This document shows, piece after piece, positions 25,162-33,778 of a stretch of DNA of 62,414 bases. Under the pieces are notes generated by a model. That model saw only the letters and a list, made by a program, of their open reading frames with translations, was not told the origin of the DNA and ran no database searches. Origin of the DNA: an uncultured Lachnoclostridium sp. Lineage in GTDB: Bacteria; Bacillota; Clostridia; Lachnospirales; Lachnospiraceae. The stretch is taken from positions 1-62,414 of the forward strand of contig CAMMSL010000014.1 in assembly GCA_946499505.1 (NCBI GenBank), in the 5' to 3' direction. Numbering within the stretch: position 1 is the first letter of the stretch; every line of letters starts with the position of its first letter. The translations under genes and the position numbers were made by a program.

Positions 25162-26037
25162 TTACGCGCTTTCGCCTGCATTCTTTTTATTGATGTGCCG
25201 GCTCAGTGCATTTGCTCCGATACTGAACAGCAGGACCAGAATCATCAGCACTGCCGCCGCAAGGTTGGCAAGATCCGAATCCTGACCGTTGATCTGCAGA
25301 TCCCAGATCTGCAGCGACAGAGTCTGTGCAGGACGGAATATGTTCAGCGGACATGTGGGCGATGACAGATCCCAGTTATTCCAGCGGATATCCGATCCGG
25401 AACCTGTGGTATACAGAAGGGCTGCCGCTTCACCGAATCCTCTTCCTGCTGCCAGAATGACTCCCGTCATAATCCTCGGTACACATGCCGGAAGGAGCAC
25501 ATGGAAGATGGACTGCCAGCGGGTAGCGCCCAGTCCTAAACTGGCGTGCAGGTAGTCGTCAGGAAGACCATTGATCGCATCCTCTGTTGTCGTCGTAATG
25601 ACAGGAATCGCCAGAATCGAAATCGAAAGCGCACCTGCCAGAAGACTCTTGCTCAGTCCGAAGAATACAAGGAATACCAGGTATCCGAACAGACCTACTA
25701 CGATGGAGGGAAGGGAGGACAAAGTCTCAATACAGATCCTGAGGAACTTTGTCAGCAGACCTTTCTTTGCATACATGGAAAGATAGATCCCCGCCATCAC
25801 ACCGAGCGGAACGGAAAATACCAGAGAGATAAACACAAGATAGATCGTGTTGAACAGCTGGTTTCCGATGCTTCCTTTTCTTTCAAACAGGAACATCTCC
25901 TGAGATGCACCTGTAAAACCTTTAATGATCACATATCCCGCAAACGCGATCAGCAGAACAAAAAAGAAGACCGCGATCAGATTGAATATGCCCGTCATCA
26001 TGCCGTTAATGCCGCGCGCACGTTTAATTCTGTTCAT
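25162..26037 (-). CDS. pstA: Phosphate ABC transporter permease PstA
   Basis: A 291-residue permease with about six membrane helices, the family motif LPSIVVGLFGYLVF and the EAA loop HASLGLGATRWQSIFHVLLP. The C-terminal part carries the PstA-type GGFGEAAALLYTTG-like stretch (RGFGEAAALLYTTGSG). It partners PstC; its gene starts three bases after the pstC stop. Confidence 0.96.
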   Translation of the reverse strand: MNRIKRARGINGMMTGIFNLIAVFFFVLLIAFAGYVIIKGFTGASQEMFLFERKGSIGNQLFNTIYLVFISLVFSVPLGVMAGIYLSMYAKKGLLTKFLRICIETLSSLPSIVVGLFGYLVFLVFFGLSKSLLAGALSISILAIPVITTTTEDAINGLPDDYLHASLGLGATRWQSIFHVLLPACVPRIMTGVILAAGRGFGEAAALLYTTGSGSDIRWNNWDLSSPTCPLNIFRPAQTLSLQIWDLQINGQDSDLANLAAAVLMILVLLFSIGANALSRHINKKNAGESA

Positions 26038-26040
26038 AAA

Positions 26041-26940
26041 TTATGCCTCCTCTTTTGATCCTTTGTGAGAAACCAGATGGATCAGGAAAATGAACAGCAG
26101 TGAGAGCAGGAACAAAAGCAGTGCCATTGTCCAAAGAGCTGTCTTCATCTCTCCGCCTTCCATCGCATTTCCCATCTGAGATGCGATCTCAGTCGTAAGT
26201 GTCTTTGTCGTTGACAGGATACTTGTCGGCAGGGCTGTCGTCTGTCCGATGACCATTGCCACCGCAAGCGCCTCGCCGAACGCTCTGGCAAGTCCAAGGA
26301 TAATACCTGAGAATATGCCGGGCGCCGCCGCTGGGATCACTACGCGGTAAATGGACTGCCATCTCGTAGAGCCCAGTCCGTACGCCGCCATGCGGTAATC
26401 CTTCGGAACAGAGTGGATCGAATCCGCCGCCACATTGGTGATCGTAGGATAGATCATGACCGCAAGCACCAGCGCCGCAGCAAAAATGGAGTGTCCCACC
26501 TGTCTGTTAAATATTGTCTTGATCGCCGGAACCAGTACGGAAAGACCTACCCATCCATACACGACAGACGGGATACCGGCAAAGATTTCAACGATCGGAC
26601 GGTAAAATTTCTCACCGAACTTCGGTGATATTTCAATCATATAAATTGCCGAACCGACTGCAAACGGTGTCGAGATCAGCAGGGCCAGCCCACAGGTAGC
26701 CAGTGAACCGACAATAAATATCAGAGCTCCAACTGCTCCGCCGCCTTCCGGTCCGTCTGTGGGATCCCACTCTGCAGAACCGAGAAATTCCCACAGCGTA
26801 TGATGGAAGGTGGTAAATGTACCTGAACCTTTATACACAAGGAAAGCACCGATAGCGATCGTAAGCACGATAACGAACAGTCCGCCTGCCGTCATCAGTC
26901 CTCTCCAAGCGTATTCTTTTGCAAACATGCCTTTTTTCAT
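26041..26940 (-). CDS. pstC: Phosphate ABC transporter permease PstC
   Basis: A 299-residue permease with about six membrane helices. It has IFAGIPSVVYGWVGLSVLVP, the EAA loop AAYGLGSTRWQSIYRVVIP and LARAFGEALAVAMVIG, all typical of PstC. It forms the channel with PstA. A GC-rich hairpin sits between it and pstS, as in many pst operons. Confidence 0.96.
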   Translation of the reverse strand: MKKGMFAKEYAWRGLMTAGGLFVIVLTIAIGAFLVYKGSGTFTTFHHTLWEFLGSAEWDPTDGPEGGGAVGALIFIVGSLATCGLALLISTPFAVGSAIYMIEISPKFGEKFYRPIVEIFAGIPSVVYGWVGLSVLVPAIKTIFNRQVGHSIFAAALVLAVMIYPTITNVAADSIHSVPKDYRMAAYGLGSTRWQSIYRVVIPAAAPGIFSGIILGLARAFGEALAVAMVIGQTTALPTSILSTTKTLTTEIASQMGNAMEGGEMKTALWTMALLLFLLSLLFIFLIHLVSHKGSKEEA

Positions 26941-26984
26941 ATTAAATTCTCCCGAATTCTCTAGCTTGTCTCTTACTCACAGAA

Positions 26985-27019
26985 ACGGCGGGCACATTTC
27001 TGATAAGTACGCCCGCCGT
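26985..27019 (-). promoter_or_regulatory. Stem-loop between pstS and pstC
   Basis: Perfect nine-base GC-rich arms ACGGCGGGC (26985-26993) and GCCCGCCGT (27011-27019) with a 17-base loop. The minus strand continues TTTCTGTG, too few T residues for full termination; it probably attenuates and protects the pstS mRNA so that binding protein is made in excess. Confidence 0.65.
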
Positions 27020-27039
27020 ATAATGTCATCTGCCAGTGA

Positions 27040-27948
27040 TTAGTGTTCTGTTACTGTCATTTTTGAAGAAACGCCGTATCCAAGACTTTCCATCTGTGTA
27101 CCATAATCATCTGACATAATGTAGTCAAGGAATGCTTTTGTTACTTCATCCGGCTCGCCTTTTGTATACATATGCTCGAATGTCCATACCGGATATTCTC
27201 CGCTGTATGTATTTTCAAGAGTCGGCTCAACACCGTCAATTGCTACTGTAGCAACATCGTCGTTATCTACCAGATAGGAAAGTGCTACATATCCGATTGC
27301 TCCCTTTGTATCTGTTACATTTTTCAGAAGGACACCGGAATCATCTGTCTCCATGGAAGCGTTGGATGCTTCTTCATTTCCGTCAAGTGCATATGCCTGG
27401 AATGTAGCTCTTGTACCTGAAGACTCAGGACGTGTAACAAGTACGATATCCTCGTCCGGACCGCCTACATCTTTCCAGTTTGTCGTCTCACCTGTAAAGA
27501 TGGAGATCAGCTGATCTTTTGTAAGATCTGTAACTCCTGCATCAGCTACATCTTTGTTTACGATCGGAGCCATTGTGATAACACATACCTGATGATCTAC
27601 CAGCTCGCCTGCTGCGTCAGCATCCAGTTTATCCTCTGCCGGCACATCTGAGTTACCGATCGTAACAGTTCCCTCAGATACCTGTTTCAGACCTTCTCCT
27701 GAACCGCCTGCATCTACTGTGATAGATACGTCCGGATGGGACTCAAGGAAAGAATCTGCCGCGTCGTCTACCAGCGGTTTCAGTGCAGAAGAACCTGCTG
27801 CTGTAATTGTACCGCTCAGATCTGATCCGCCGTCAGCTGCTGCATTGCTGTCTGCAGATGTGTCATTTGAGCTGCTTCCGCATCCAGCTGCCATAGCTGC
27901 TACCATGCTCACTGTTGCTAATACTGCGATAAACTTTTTCATTTTCAT
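27040..27948 (-). CDS. pstS: Phosphate-binding lipoprotein PstS
   Basis: A 302-residue binding protein. Lipoprotein signal MKMKKFIAVLATVSMVAA with lipobox AAGC near residues 20-23, then a Ser/Asp-rich linker. Phosphate-binding features include TAAGSSALKPL, DAGGSGEGLKQVSEGTVTIGN and RPESSGTRATF. First gene of the operon; AAAAAGGAG precedes its start codon and tandem Pho-box-like repeats lie upstream. Confidence 0.96.
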   Translation of the reverse strand: MKMKKFIAVLATVSMVAAMAAGCGSSSNDTSADSNAAADGGSDLSGTITAAGSSALKPLVDDAADSFLESHPDVSITVDAGGSGEGLKQVSEGTVTIGNSDVPAEDKLDADAAGELVDHQVCVITMAPIVNKDVADAGVTDLTKDQLISIFTGETTNWKDVGGPDEDIVLVTRPESSGTRATFQAYALDGNEEASNASMETDDSGVLLKNVTDTKGAIGYVALSYLVDNDDVATVAIDGVEPTLENTYSGEYPVWTFEHMYTKGEPDEVTKAFLDYIMSDDYGTQMESLGYGVSSKMTVTEH

Positions 27949-28040
27949 TTTCGATAATCTCCTTTTTCAATTCAGATTATTATGTACTGCGCATCTTCTT
28001 CTGCGCTGCCGCGGTTCGTTCTCTCCCGTCGACGCTATTC

Positions 28041-28095
28041 ATCATAAAAGAGAAATGTAAAATGTAAAATCAAGTATATGTTAAATCTATGTAAA
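28041..28095 (-). promoter_or_regulatory. Candidate Pho box and promoter of the pst operon
   Basis: Minus strand: TTTACA (28090-28095) and TTAACA (28079-28084) repeat at exactly 11 bases, followed by two more TTTACA copies (28063-28068 and 28056-28061). A -10 TATGAT (28041-28046) lies 16 bases after the third copy, which would act as a weak -35. Such 11-base-spaced TT(A/T)ACA repeats are the known PhoP target in bacilli. Confidence 0.6.
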
Positions 28096-28100
28096 GTCGC

Positions 28101-28140
28101 AAAAAGCCCTGATTTGTGCCGTTTTGTACAAATCAGAGCT
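28101..28140 (-). terminator. Rho-independent terminator after phnX
   Basis: Thirteen-base arms around CTGATTTGT/ACAAATCAG (28105-28117 and 28128-28140), ending on the minus strand in TTTTTGCG. It insulates the pst promoter from phosphonate-operon read-through. Confidence 0.82.
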
Positions 28141-28183
28141 CTGTAATCCACTATTTTATCACTAAAATGACAATACTGTTTTG

Positions 28184-28957
28184 CTAGCCGAGAAGGAACT
28201 CTCCTAAATCTTCTATCGTGTAAAATACTTTATCCGCACCTGCCTCCAGAAATTTCTCCGAGACTTCCCTGCACTTCTCTTCCTTCTCTTCTGGAGAGAG
28301 CGCTTCATACTCTTCCTGTGTCAGTCCCATCTCTGAGCTTCCGACTACGATGCCGGCTGACCATACGCCCGCATTCTTGCCTTCTTTGATATCGGAGATC
28401 GTATCCCCCACTTTCAGGACGCGGCGCACCTTCTTGAGTCCCAGCGCCTCGATGTTGCGGAAGATCATATAAGGATAGGGACGACCCTTCTGTCCGGTGG
28501 AATCCGGGCTGAACCACACGTCCGGCTCGTATCCTTTCTCCTTTGCCGCCGGAACGACGATCTCCATCATCTTGTCATTGTAACCTGTAGTGGATCCGAT
28601 CTTGATGCCGTGTCTTCTCAGACGGTTTACGGTTTCAACCACGCCCGGCTTCGGATCTGAATAAAGGTGAAGGATACTCAGAAGCTTCTCCTCAAAGATC
28701 TGATACAGCGCCTGCGCCTCTTCCTCGCCCGGCTCTTTGCCGTACTTCTCTGTCCAGAGTGCTTTGATCCGGTCCATCTTCAGCATAGTGCGGATATGGT
28801 CGATCTTGAGCATCCCCATGGGCTCTCGCACTTCCTCCATGGTCGGCTCAATGCCGTACTGCTTAAACACTTCCACGAATGCCTGCACCGGCGCCATGCA
28901 TCCGAAATCCACTGTTGTTCCTGCCCAGTCAAAGATCACTGCTTTAATTTTCTTCAT
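28184..28957 (-). CDS. phnX: Phosphonoacetaldehyde hydrolase PhnX
   Basis: A 257-residue HAD-superfamily phosphonatase that cleaves phosphonoacetaldehyde to acetaldehyde and phosphate. Motif I is VIFDWAGTTVDFG with the nucleophile Asp9 and the PhnX-specific DWAGT; the cap domain contains the conserved GMLKIDHI region that supplies the Schiff-base lysine; motif III/IV is VLKVGDTISDIKEGKNAGVW. It overlaps the end of phnW by 14 bases and completes the two-step 2-aminoethylphosphonate pathway. Confidence 0.95.
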   Translation of the reverse strand: MKKIKAVIFDWAGTTVDFGCMAPVQAFVEVFKQYGIEPTMEEVREPMGMLKIDHIRTMLKMDRIKALWTEKYGKEPGEEEAQALYQIFEEKLLSILHLYSDPKPGVVETVNRLRRHGIKIGSTTGYNDKMMEIVVPAAKEKGYEPDVWFSPDSTGQKGRPYPYMIFRNIEALGLKKVRRVLKVGDTISDIKEGKNAGVWSAGIVVGSSEMGLTQEEYEALSPEEKEEKCREVSEKFLEAGADKVFYTIEDLGEFLLG

Positions 28958-30050
28958 GATTGTACTCCTCCAGAAATTCTTTTATGATCGCGCATACTTT
29001 CTCAATGTCTTCCGGATAGATCTCGCCGATATTTCCGATGCGGAATGTCTCGGCTTCCGTCACCTTGCCCGGATAGATCGCATAACCTCTGTCTTTGATG
29101 TACTCGTACATCTGTGAAAATGTAAAGTGGCACTCTTCCGGATAGAAGAAGGTCGTAATAATCGGACCCTGATGGGTGCTGTCTATGTACGGACGGATAC
29201 CCATTTCAGCCATCTTTTCTATAAGGAGACGATTATTTTCCGTGTAGCGTCTGTTTCTCGCCTCGATGCCGCCCTCTTCCTCCAGCTCTTTCATTGCCTG
29301 AGCAAATGCAAGCACTACGTGAGTCGGGGATGTAAAGCGCCATTTTCCGTCCACTTCCATGGTCTTCCACTGGTCATACAGGTCAAGGGACAGGCTTCTC
29401 GCCTTCCCCGCGCTTGCCTCCAGCAGATCTCTCCTTGCAATGATAAAGGAAAATCCCGGCACTCCCTGAATACATTTGTTGGCGCTGCTGATAATGAAAT
29501 CAATGCCCCAGTCCTTCACCGGGATATCCACACCGCCAAAGCTGCTCATGGCGTCCACGATAAAGACTCTGCCTTTTTCCTTTACGACTTTACCGACTGC
29601 CTCTATATCATTTAAGATGCCGGAAGTTGTCTCGCTGTGCACCATAGATACATGTGTGATGGCCGGATCCGCGTCCAGCATCTCAGCGATCTTCTGGGCA
29701 TTGGGCACTTTATTGTAATGCTCATTGTATACCTGATGCCTGATTCCCGCATGATCCGCGATATCAGCCATACGCTCGCCGTATGCGCCGTTGGCGCAGA
29801 TCAGGAGCTCGTCTCCGGAGCCGATGACGCTTGTAAGCACGGACTCTACTCCGAATGTTCCGCTTCCCTGCATGAGTACGGCCGTGTACTCATCCTCGGA
29901 TACATGGGCCAGCTTTAACAGTCCTTTGCGGATCTCCTGTGTGATCTGTTTGTAATCGTCATCCCATGTGCAATGATCGAACATCATCTGCTGTTTTACC
30001 GTGTCCGTTGTGGTCAGCGGTCCCGGTGTAAGAAGTTTATATGATTTCAT
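28944..30050 (-). CDS. phnW: 2-aminoethylphosphonate-pyruvate transaminase PhnW
   Basis: A 368-residue class-V PLP aminotransferase that converts 2-aminoethylphosphonate and pyruvate to phosphonoacetaldehyde and alanine. The N-terminal LLTPGPLTTTDTVK and HCTWDDDY are PhnW hallmarks; the PLP lysine is in SSANKCIQGVPGFSF near residue 195; FIVDAMSSFGG is the cofactor-ring aspartate region. The ATG at 30050 follows GAGAGGAAATACAG; an upstream in-frame ATG lacks a binding site. Co-transcribed with phnX and the upstream ABC importer. Confidence 0.96.
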   Translation of the reverse strand: MKSYKLLTPGPLTTTDTVKQQMMFDHCTWDDDYKQITQEIRKGLLKLAHVSEDEYTAVLMQGSGTFGVESVLTSVIGSGDELLICANGAYGERMADIADHAGIRHQVYNEHYNKVPNAQKIAEMLDADPAITHVSMVHSETTSGILNDIEAVGKVVKEKGRVFIVDAMSSFGGVDIPVKDWGIDFIISSANKCIQGVPGFSFIIARRDLLEASAGKARSLSLDLYDQWKTMEVDGKWRFTSPTHVVLAFAQAMKELEEEGGIEARNRRYTENNRLLIEKMAEMGIRPYIDSTHQGPIITTFFYPEECHFTFSQMYEYIKDRGYAIYPGKVTEAETFRIGNIGEIYPEDIEKVCAIIKEFLEEYNHEEN

Positions 30051-30144
30051 CTGTATTTCCTCTCTTCTCTCTATATATTGATGCATTCCTTATATTCGTG
30101 CGCCTCTGTGAGTAACGCGTGCTGTACTGTACTGCAGGAGCAGA

Positions 30145-31158
30145 TTACAGTCCTGCTTCCTCCTTGGCAGCTTCTGAAATCGCCTCATGCTTCTGCAGAA
30201 GGTCAACCGTCAGTTTCTCCGGGAATACCTTCGGATTGGCGGATTTATTTGCCGCGTCTGTGGACTCTCCGTTGTACAGAGCGTTCGGATAGTAAGACTG
30301 CAGCTCCTCACGTCCGTTCTCGATAATACACTGTGCCATCTCCATAGCAAGCGGATTTGTGTCATCGCCTTTATCCACAACTGCAACAGACTCTGTCAGG
30401 CTGAAGTTACCCTCTGCCGGGTCGATATAGTCGATGGGAAGTCCATCTGCCTTGTCCGCAACTGCCTGCTGACGAAGTCCGAATCCGATCGCCACTTCCC
30501 CTGCACGCACTTTCTTAAGCGGTGCGGAACCGGAATCCTCAAGGTGATCGCCTACATTTTCATAGATGCCTGCGAGCACATCCTGCGCTCCGTCCTCACC
30601 GTACTCGGACACAAGCGCCTGGACAAGAAGCCACGCTGTAGAAGATGCTGCAATATCAGTTACAGATACAAAGCCCTTGTATACCGGATCTGCCAGATCA
30701 GCGATAGACTCCGGCATCGGCAGGTTATTTTCCTCCATCATCTCTGTGTTCACGATGATGGTTCCTTCCTGTGAAGTGATCGGCGCACAGTAAGGCTCGA
30801 ACTCGTCAATCGTATCCACGTCGAAAGTCAGATCCTGAAACATATCATTCTGCGCCTGAGCGCTCTCTACATAGAACGTACTCATGGTCACCATGTCCGC
30901 CTCGATATCCTTTCCCTCAGCCAGCAGTTTGCCGCCAAGCTCGGAAGTACCGAATGTCTGAAACATGTACTGTCCTTCATATCCGTTATTGTCCAGTGCA
31001 TTCTCCATCGCCGTGATCGCTTCCTCATCTGCATTGGAATAGATAATCACCTGCTCGCCGGATGATCCTGTATCACATCCTGTGAGTCCCATACCTGTCA
31101 CGGCAACTGCCGCCGCAAGTGTAAGGGATGCTGCTCTCTTAAAATTCATCTTTTTCAT
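30145..31158 (-). CDS. 2-aminoethylphosphonate ABC transporter binding lipoprotein
   Basis: A 337-residue Fbp/spermidine-type solute-binding protein with lipoprotein signal (MKKMNFKRAASLTLAAAVAV, lipobox LTGC about 25-28). IIYSNADEEAITAMENAL is the family start of the mature domain. Position between phnW and a fused ABC permease, plus the phosphonatase genes, points to 2-aminoethylphosphonate or a related phosphonate as ligand. AAAGGAGG precedes the ATG. Confidence 0.88.
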   Translation of the reverse strand: MKKMNFKRAASLTLAAAVAVTGMGLTGCDTGSSGEQVIIYSNADEEAITAMENALDNNGYEGQYMFQTFGTSELGGKLLAEGKDIEADMVTMSTFYVESAQAQNDMFQDLTFDVDTIDEFEPYCAPITSQEGTIIVNTEMMEENNLPMPESIADLADPVYKGFVSVTDIAASSTAWLLVQALVSEYGEDGAQDVLAGIYENVGDHLEDSGSAPLKKVRAGEVAIGFGLRQQAVADKADGLPIDYIDPAEGNFSLTESVAVVDKGDDTNPLAMEMAQCIIENGREELQSYYPNALYNGESTDAANKSANPKVFPEKLTVDLLQKHEAISEAAKEEAGL

Positions 31159-31173
31159 AATTATAATCCTCCT

Positions 31174-32844
31174 TTATGCCGCTTTCTTCTTTTCAGAAAA
31201 GCGGTATATTTTTGCCGTGTTCTGTCTGCTTTCACTCATCTTTGCCAGCCTGCGGAATATCGCTCTCGCGATCAGGTTTGTAAAAAGAATCAGAAGCGAC
31301 AGGACGAAGATTTCGTTAAATTCATTGAAATACTGTAATTCCTGTATCTTGGTCGTGATGACCATAGTCCTTGCACCGGCGATGAATATAACGGCGCTGA
31401 CTGTTACCATTGCATTTACGAAGTAGTAGCTGAACACCTCCAGCAGTGTAGAAAGTGCATTGGGCGTCACAACCCTGACAATGGTCTTCATCCAGTTGTC
31501 TCCCATCAGCATTGCCGTCGTCTCCCAGGACGCGTTCATCTTGGACAGGGAGTTTTTCATCATCAGGTACGGTGTCGAAAAGTAATGGACAATGTTACAG
31601 ATGATGATGATAGGGAAGGTATTCTGCAGCGGGGTCCCTGTAAACACGAACAGGTAAGCAAGACCGATGACCATGCCGGGGATCGTGTTTGTCACAAGGG
31701 CGATACTGTCGATCACCTTCTTTAATTTCCCGCTGACCGTGCTTCTGGCCGTCACCAGCGCTCCGCCGTAGGCGATCAGCGTGCCTGCCAGCGCAGTGAT
31801 CAGGGCTACGATCACGGAGTTGACATACACCCCGTAGAGCTGTCTGTCTTCAAACACTGCCTGCACATGCTCCAGTGTAAAGTTCATCCGGTACGGCCAC
31901 TCCTCGATAAACGGAGTCACGAACATAACGAGGAACATACTCAGTGCGCAGATCAGGATCGCGCCGCTTAAAACCGCGAATACAACATCTCTCTTCACAC
32001 CTTTCTTCAGCTCGATCGGCGAGATCTTGTTGTAGCGCACGTTATATTTCTCCAAAATGTGAAGCACCGTGATACTTACCACCGACGGAATGATCATAAC
32101 CAGTGCAACCACTGCGCCATTCCCGAAGTTCGGGATACTTCCCAGCATTTCCTCATAGAGGACGCTTGCCACAACTTCATACCGTCCGCCAACTGACGCC
32201 GGGATACCGAAGTCTGTAAAGCAGAGGAAGAAAGTCTGAATAAACGAAGTCGCAAGAGTTCCCAAGAGCGGGATCACAATGGTCATACGGAAAGTCTGTA
32301 ACGGGGAATCTCCCATCAGTCTCGACACGATCATGAACCGCTTATCTATGTACCCCATGGCATTGTTGATCAATGTGAACGCGATGGGGAGCGTATACAC
32401 TACATAGCCCAGCAGAAGTCCGTTAAATCCGTAGATGTCAAAGAGCTGTCTTCCGAAAAGCTGTGTCAGCAGTCCCTGCTTTCCAAAGGAATAAATGATC
32501 GCAAATCCATAGGTGATCGTCGGGAGCAGCATGGGCAGGATCGCCGCCTTGCTGATCAGCCATTTATATCTTCCGCCTGCATTTGTATAGTGGATCGTAT
32601 AGGCAAGGACAAACGCCAGAACGGTAGCCAGCAGCGCACTGCATATGGAGATCACGAAGCTGTTCCCCAGAGCCTGCAGAAAACCTCTTCCTGTCAGCAC
32701 CTCTGCGTAGTGGGAAAACGAAGCTGCCTCTCCGTTTCCGGTGAAGGATTTTACCAGTACACTGATCATGGGGACTGCCAGAAATCCTGCGAAAAATACT
32801 GCTATCACTGCAAAAACAGCCTTAATCTCTCTGTTCTTTCTCAT
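31174..32844 (-). CDS. 2-aminoethylphosphonate-type ABC permease (two fused modules)
   Basis: A 556-residue permease carrying two binding-protein-dependent transport modules in one chain, with about twelve membrane helices, like FbpB/ThiP and PhnV-type permeases. EAA-like loops are seen in each half (RLMGDSPLQTFRMTIVIP and MLMGDNWMKTIVRVVTP). The ATG at 32844 is preferred (AAGGGGTGAG upstream). Works with the adjacent ATPase and lipoprotein to import phosphonate. Confidence 0.9.
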   Translation of the reverse strand: MRKNREIKAVFAVIAVFFAGFLAVPMISVLVKSFTGNGEAASFSHYAEVLTGRGFLQALGNSFVISICSALLATVLAFVLAYTIHYTNAGGRYKWLISKAAILPMLLPTITYGFAIIYSFGKQGLLTQLFGRQLFDIYGFNGLLLGYVVYTLPIAFTLINNAMGYIDKRFMIVSRLMGDSPLQTFRMTIVIPLLGTLATSFIQTFFLCFTDFGIPASVGGRYEVVASVLYEEMLGSIPNFGNGAVVALVMIIPSVVSITVLHILEKYNVRYNKISPIELKKGVKRDVVFAVLSGAILICALSMFLVMFVTPFIEEWPYRMNFTLEHVQAVFEDRQLYGVYVNSVIVALITALAGTLIAYGGALVTARSTVSGKLKKVIDSIALVTNTIPGMVIGLAYLFVFTGTPLQNTFPIIIICNIVHYFSTPYLMMKNSLSKMNASWETTAMLMGDNWMKTIVRVVTPNALSTLLEVFSYYFVNAMVTVSAVIFIAGARTMVITTKIQELQYFNEFNEIFVLSLLILFTNLIARAIFRRLAKMSESRQNTAKIYRFSEKKKAA

Positions 32845-32857
32845 AACACTCACCCCT

Positions 32858-33628
32858 TCAGCCGACCTGTACCTGCTGTTCAAGCTGACCGGAAAACAAA
32901 GTAAAGATGTTGTTCTTCTTGATCTCCAGCTGGTTCAGGATAAATTTCCGGACAAATCCGTTCTCCGGTCTGCTGATGATCTCTTCCGGGCGTCCGAACT
33001 GGGCGATCTTTCCTTCATTAATGATCATCACACGGTTGGAGAGTGTCAGCGCCTCTTCCGGATCATGCGTCACAATGATCGTCGTCAGATTGTACTCTCT
33101 GGCAATCGTCTTGATCCTGTCCTTGATAGACTCTTTGATCACGCCGTCCAGAGCACTTAACGGCTCATCGAGAAGAAGGATCTTCGGCTTCATTACCAAA
33201 GTTCTCGCAAGGGCAACTCTCTGCTTCTGTCCGCCGGAGAGCTGACCGATCCTCTTATTTAAATGCTCTTCAAGGCCCAGCAGATGAATCAGATCCTCCA
33301 CTTCCTCTTTAGAAGAAATCTCCGGATTGTTTCTCAGTCCGTATGTAATGTTCTGGTACACATTCAGATTCGGGAACAGTGCATAATCCTGGAACACAAT
33401 GTTGAATCCTCTCTTTTCCATAGGAACATTCGTGATGTCTTCTCCGTTGTAGATGATCTGGCCGCCGTCTGAATCCACGATCCCGAGGATCAGGTTAAGA
33501 AGCGTCGTCTTGCCGCATCCGGACGGTCCTAATATAGAAACGATCTCTCCGTCTTCGATATTCAGGCTGATGTCGGTGAGCACCGGCGTGCCGTCATAAC
33601 TCTTCTTTACATTTTTCAACTCAAGCAT
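32858..33628 (-). CDS. 2-aminoethylphosphonate-type ABC transporter ATPase
   Basis: A 256-residue ATPase. Walker A GPSGCGKTT (about 37-45), Q-loop FQDYALFPNLNVYQNI, signature LSGGQKQRVALARTL, Walker B ILLLDEPLSALD, H-loop IVTHDPEEAL, and a short regulatory tail, as in PotA/FbpC-type subunits. AGAGGAGTTAAGTATT precedes the ATG at 33628. First gene of the phosphonate operon; TATAAT (33670-33675, minus) lies 42 bases upstream as a likely -10. Confidence 0.92.
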   Translation of the reverse strand: MLELKNVKKSYDGTPVLTDISLNIEDGEIVSILGPSGCGKTTLLNLILGIVDSDGGQIIYNGEDITNVPMEKRGFNIVFQDYALFPNLNVYQNITYGLRNNPEISSKEEVEDLIHLLGLEEHLNKRIGQLSGGQKQRVALARTLVMKPKILLLDEPLSALDGVIKESIKDRIKTIAREYNLTTIIVTHDPEEALTLSNRVMIINEGKIAQFGRPEEIISRPENGFVRKFILNQLEIKKNNIFTLFSGQLEQQVQVG

Positions 33629-33701
33629 AATACTTAACTCCTCTTCACTTTTAAGCATCTTCGTGTAAGATTATACCCGCCCCATTTCCGGTATTTCTAT
33701 C

Positions 33702-33750
33702 AAGAAAAAATCAAGCCTCTGTAAAGGAAATGTAAACTTTACAGAGGCTT
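33702..33750 (-). terminator. Rho-independent terminator after rpiR
   Basis: Thirteen-base arms (33713-33725 and 33738-33750; AAGCCTCTGTAAA and complement), followed on the minus strand by GATTTTTTC. It separates the regulator from the phosphonate operon, which therefore needs its own promoter. Confidence 0.88.
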
Positions 33751-33765
33751 AACATACTTTAAGAT

Positions 33766-33778
33766 GTAGATAATCTAC
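33766..33778. promoter_or_regulatory. RpiR operator copy ahead of the phosphonate operon
   Basis: GTAGATAATCTAC, a 13-base perfect palindrome, identical to the copy in the rpiR promoter (34721-34733). It overlaps the rpiR stop codon and lies about 90 bases upstream of the phosphonate -10. Confidence 0.7.
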
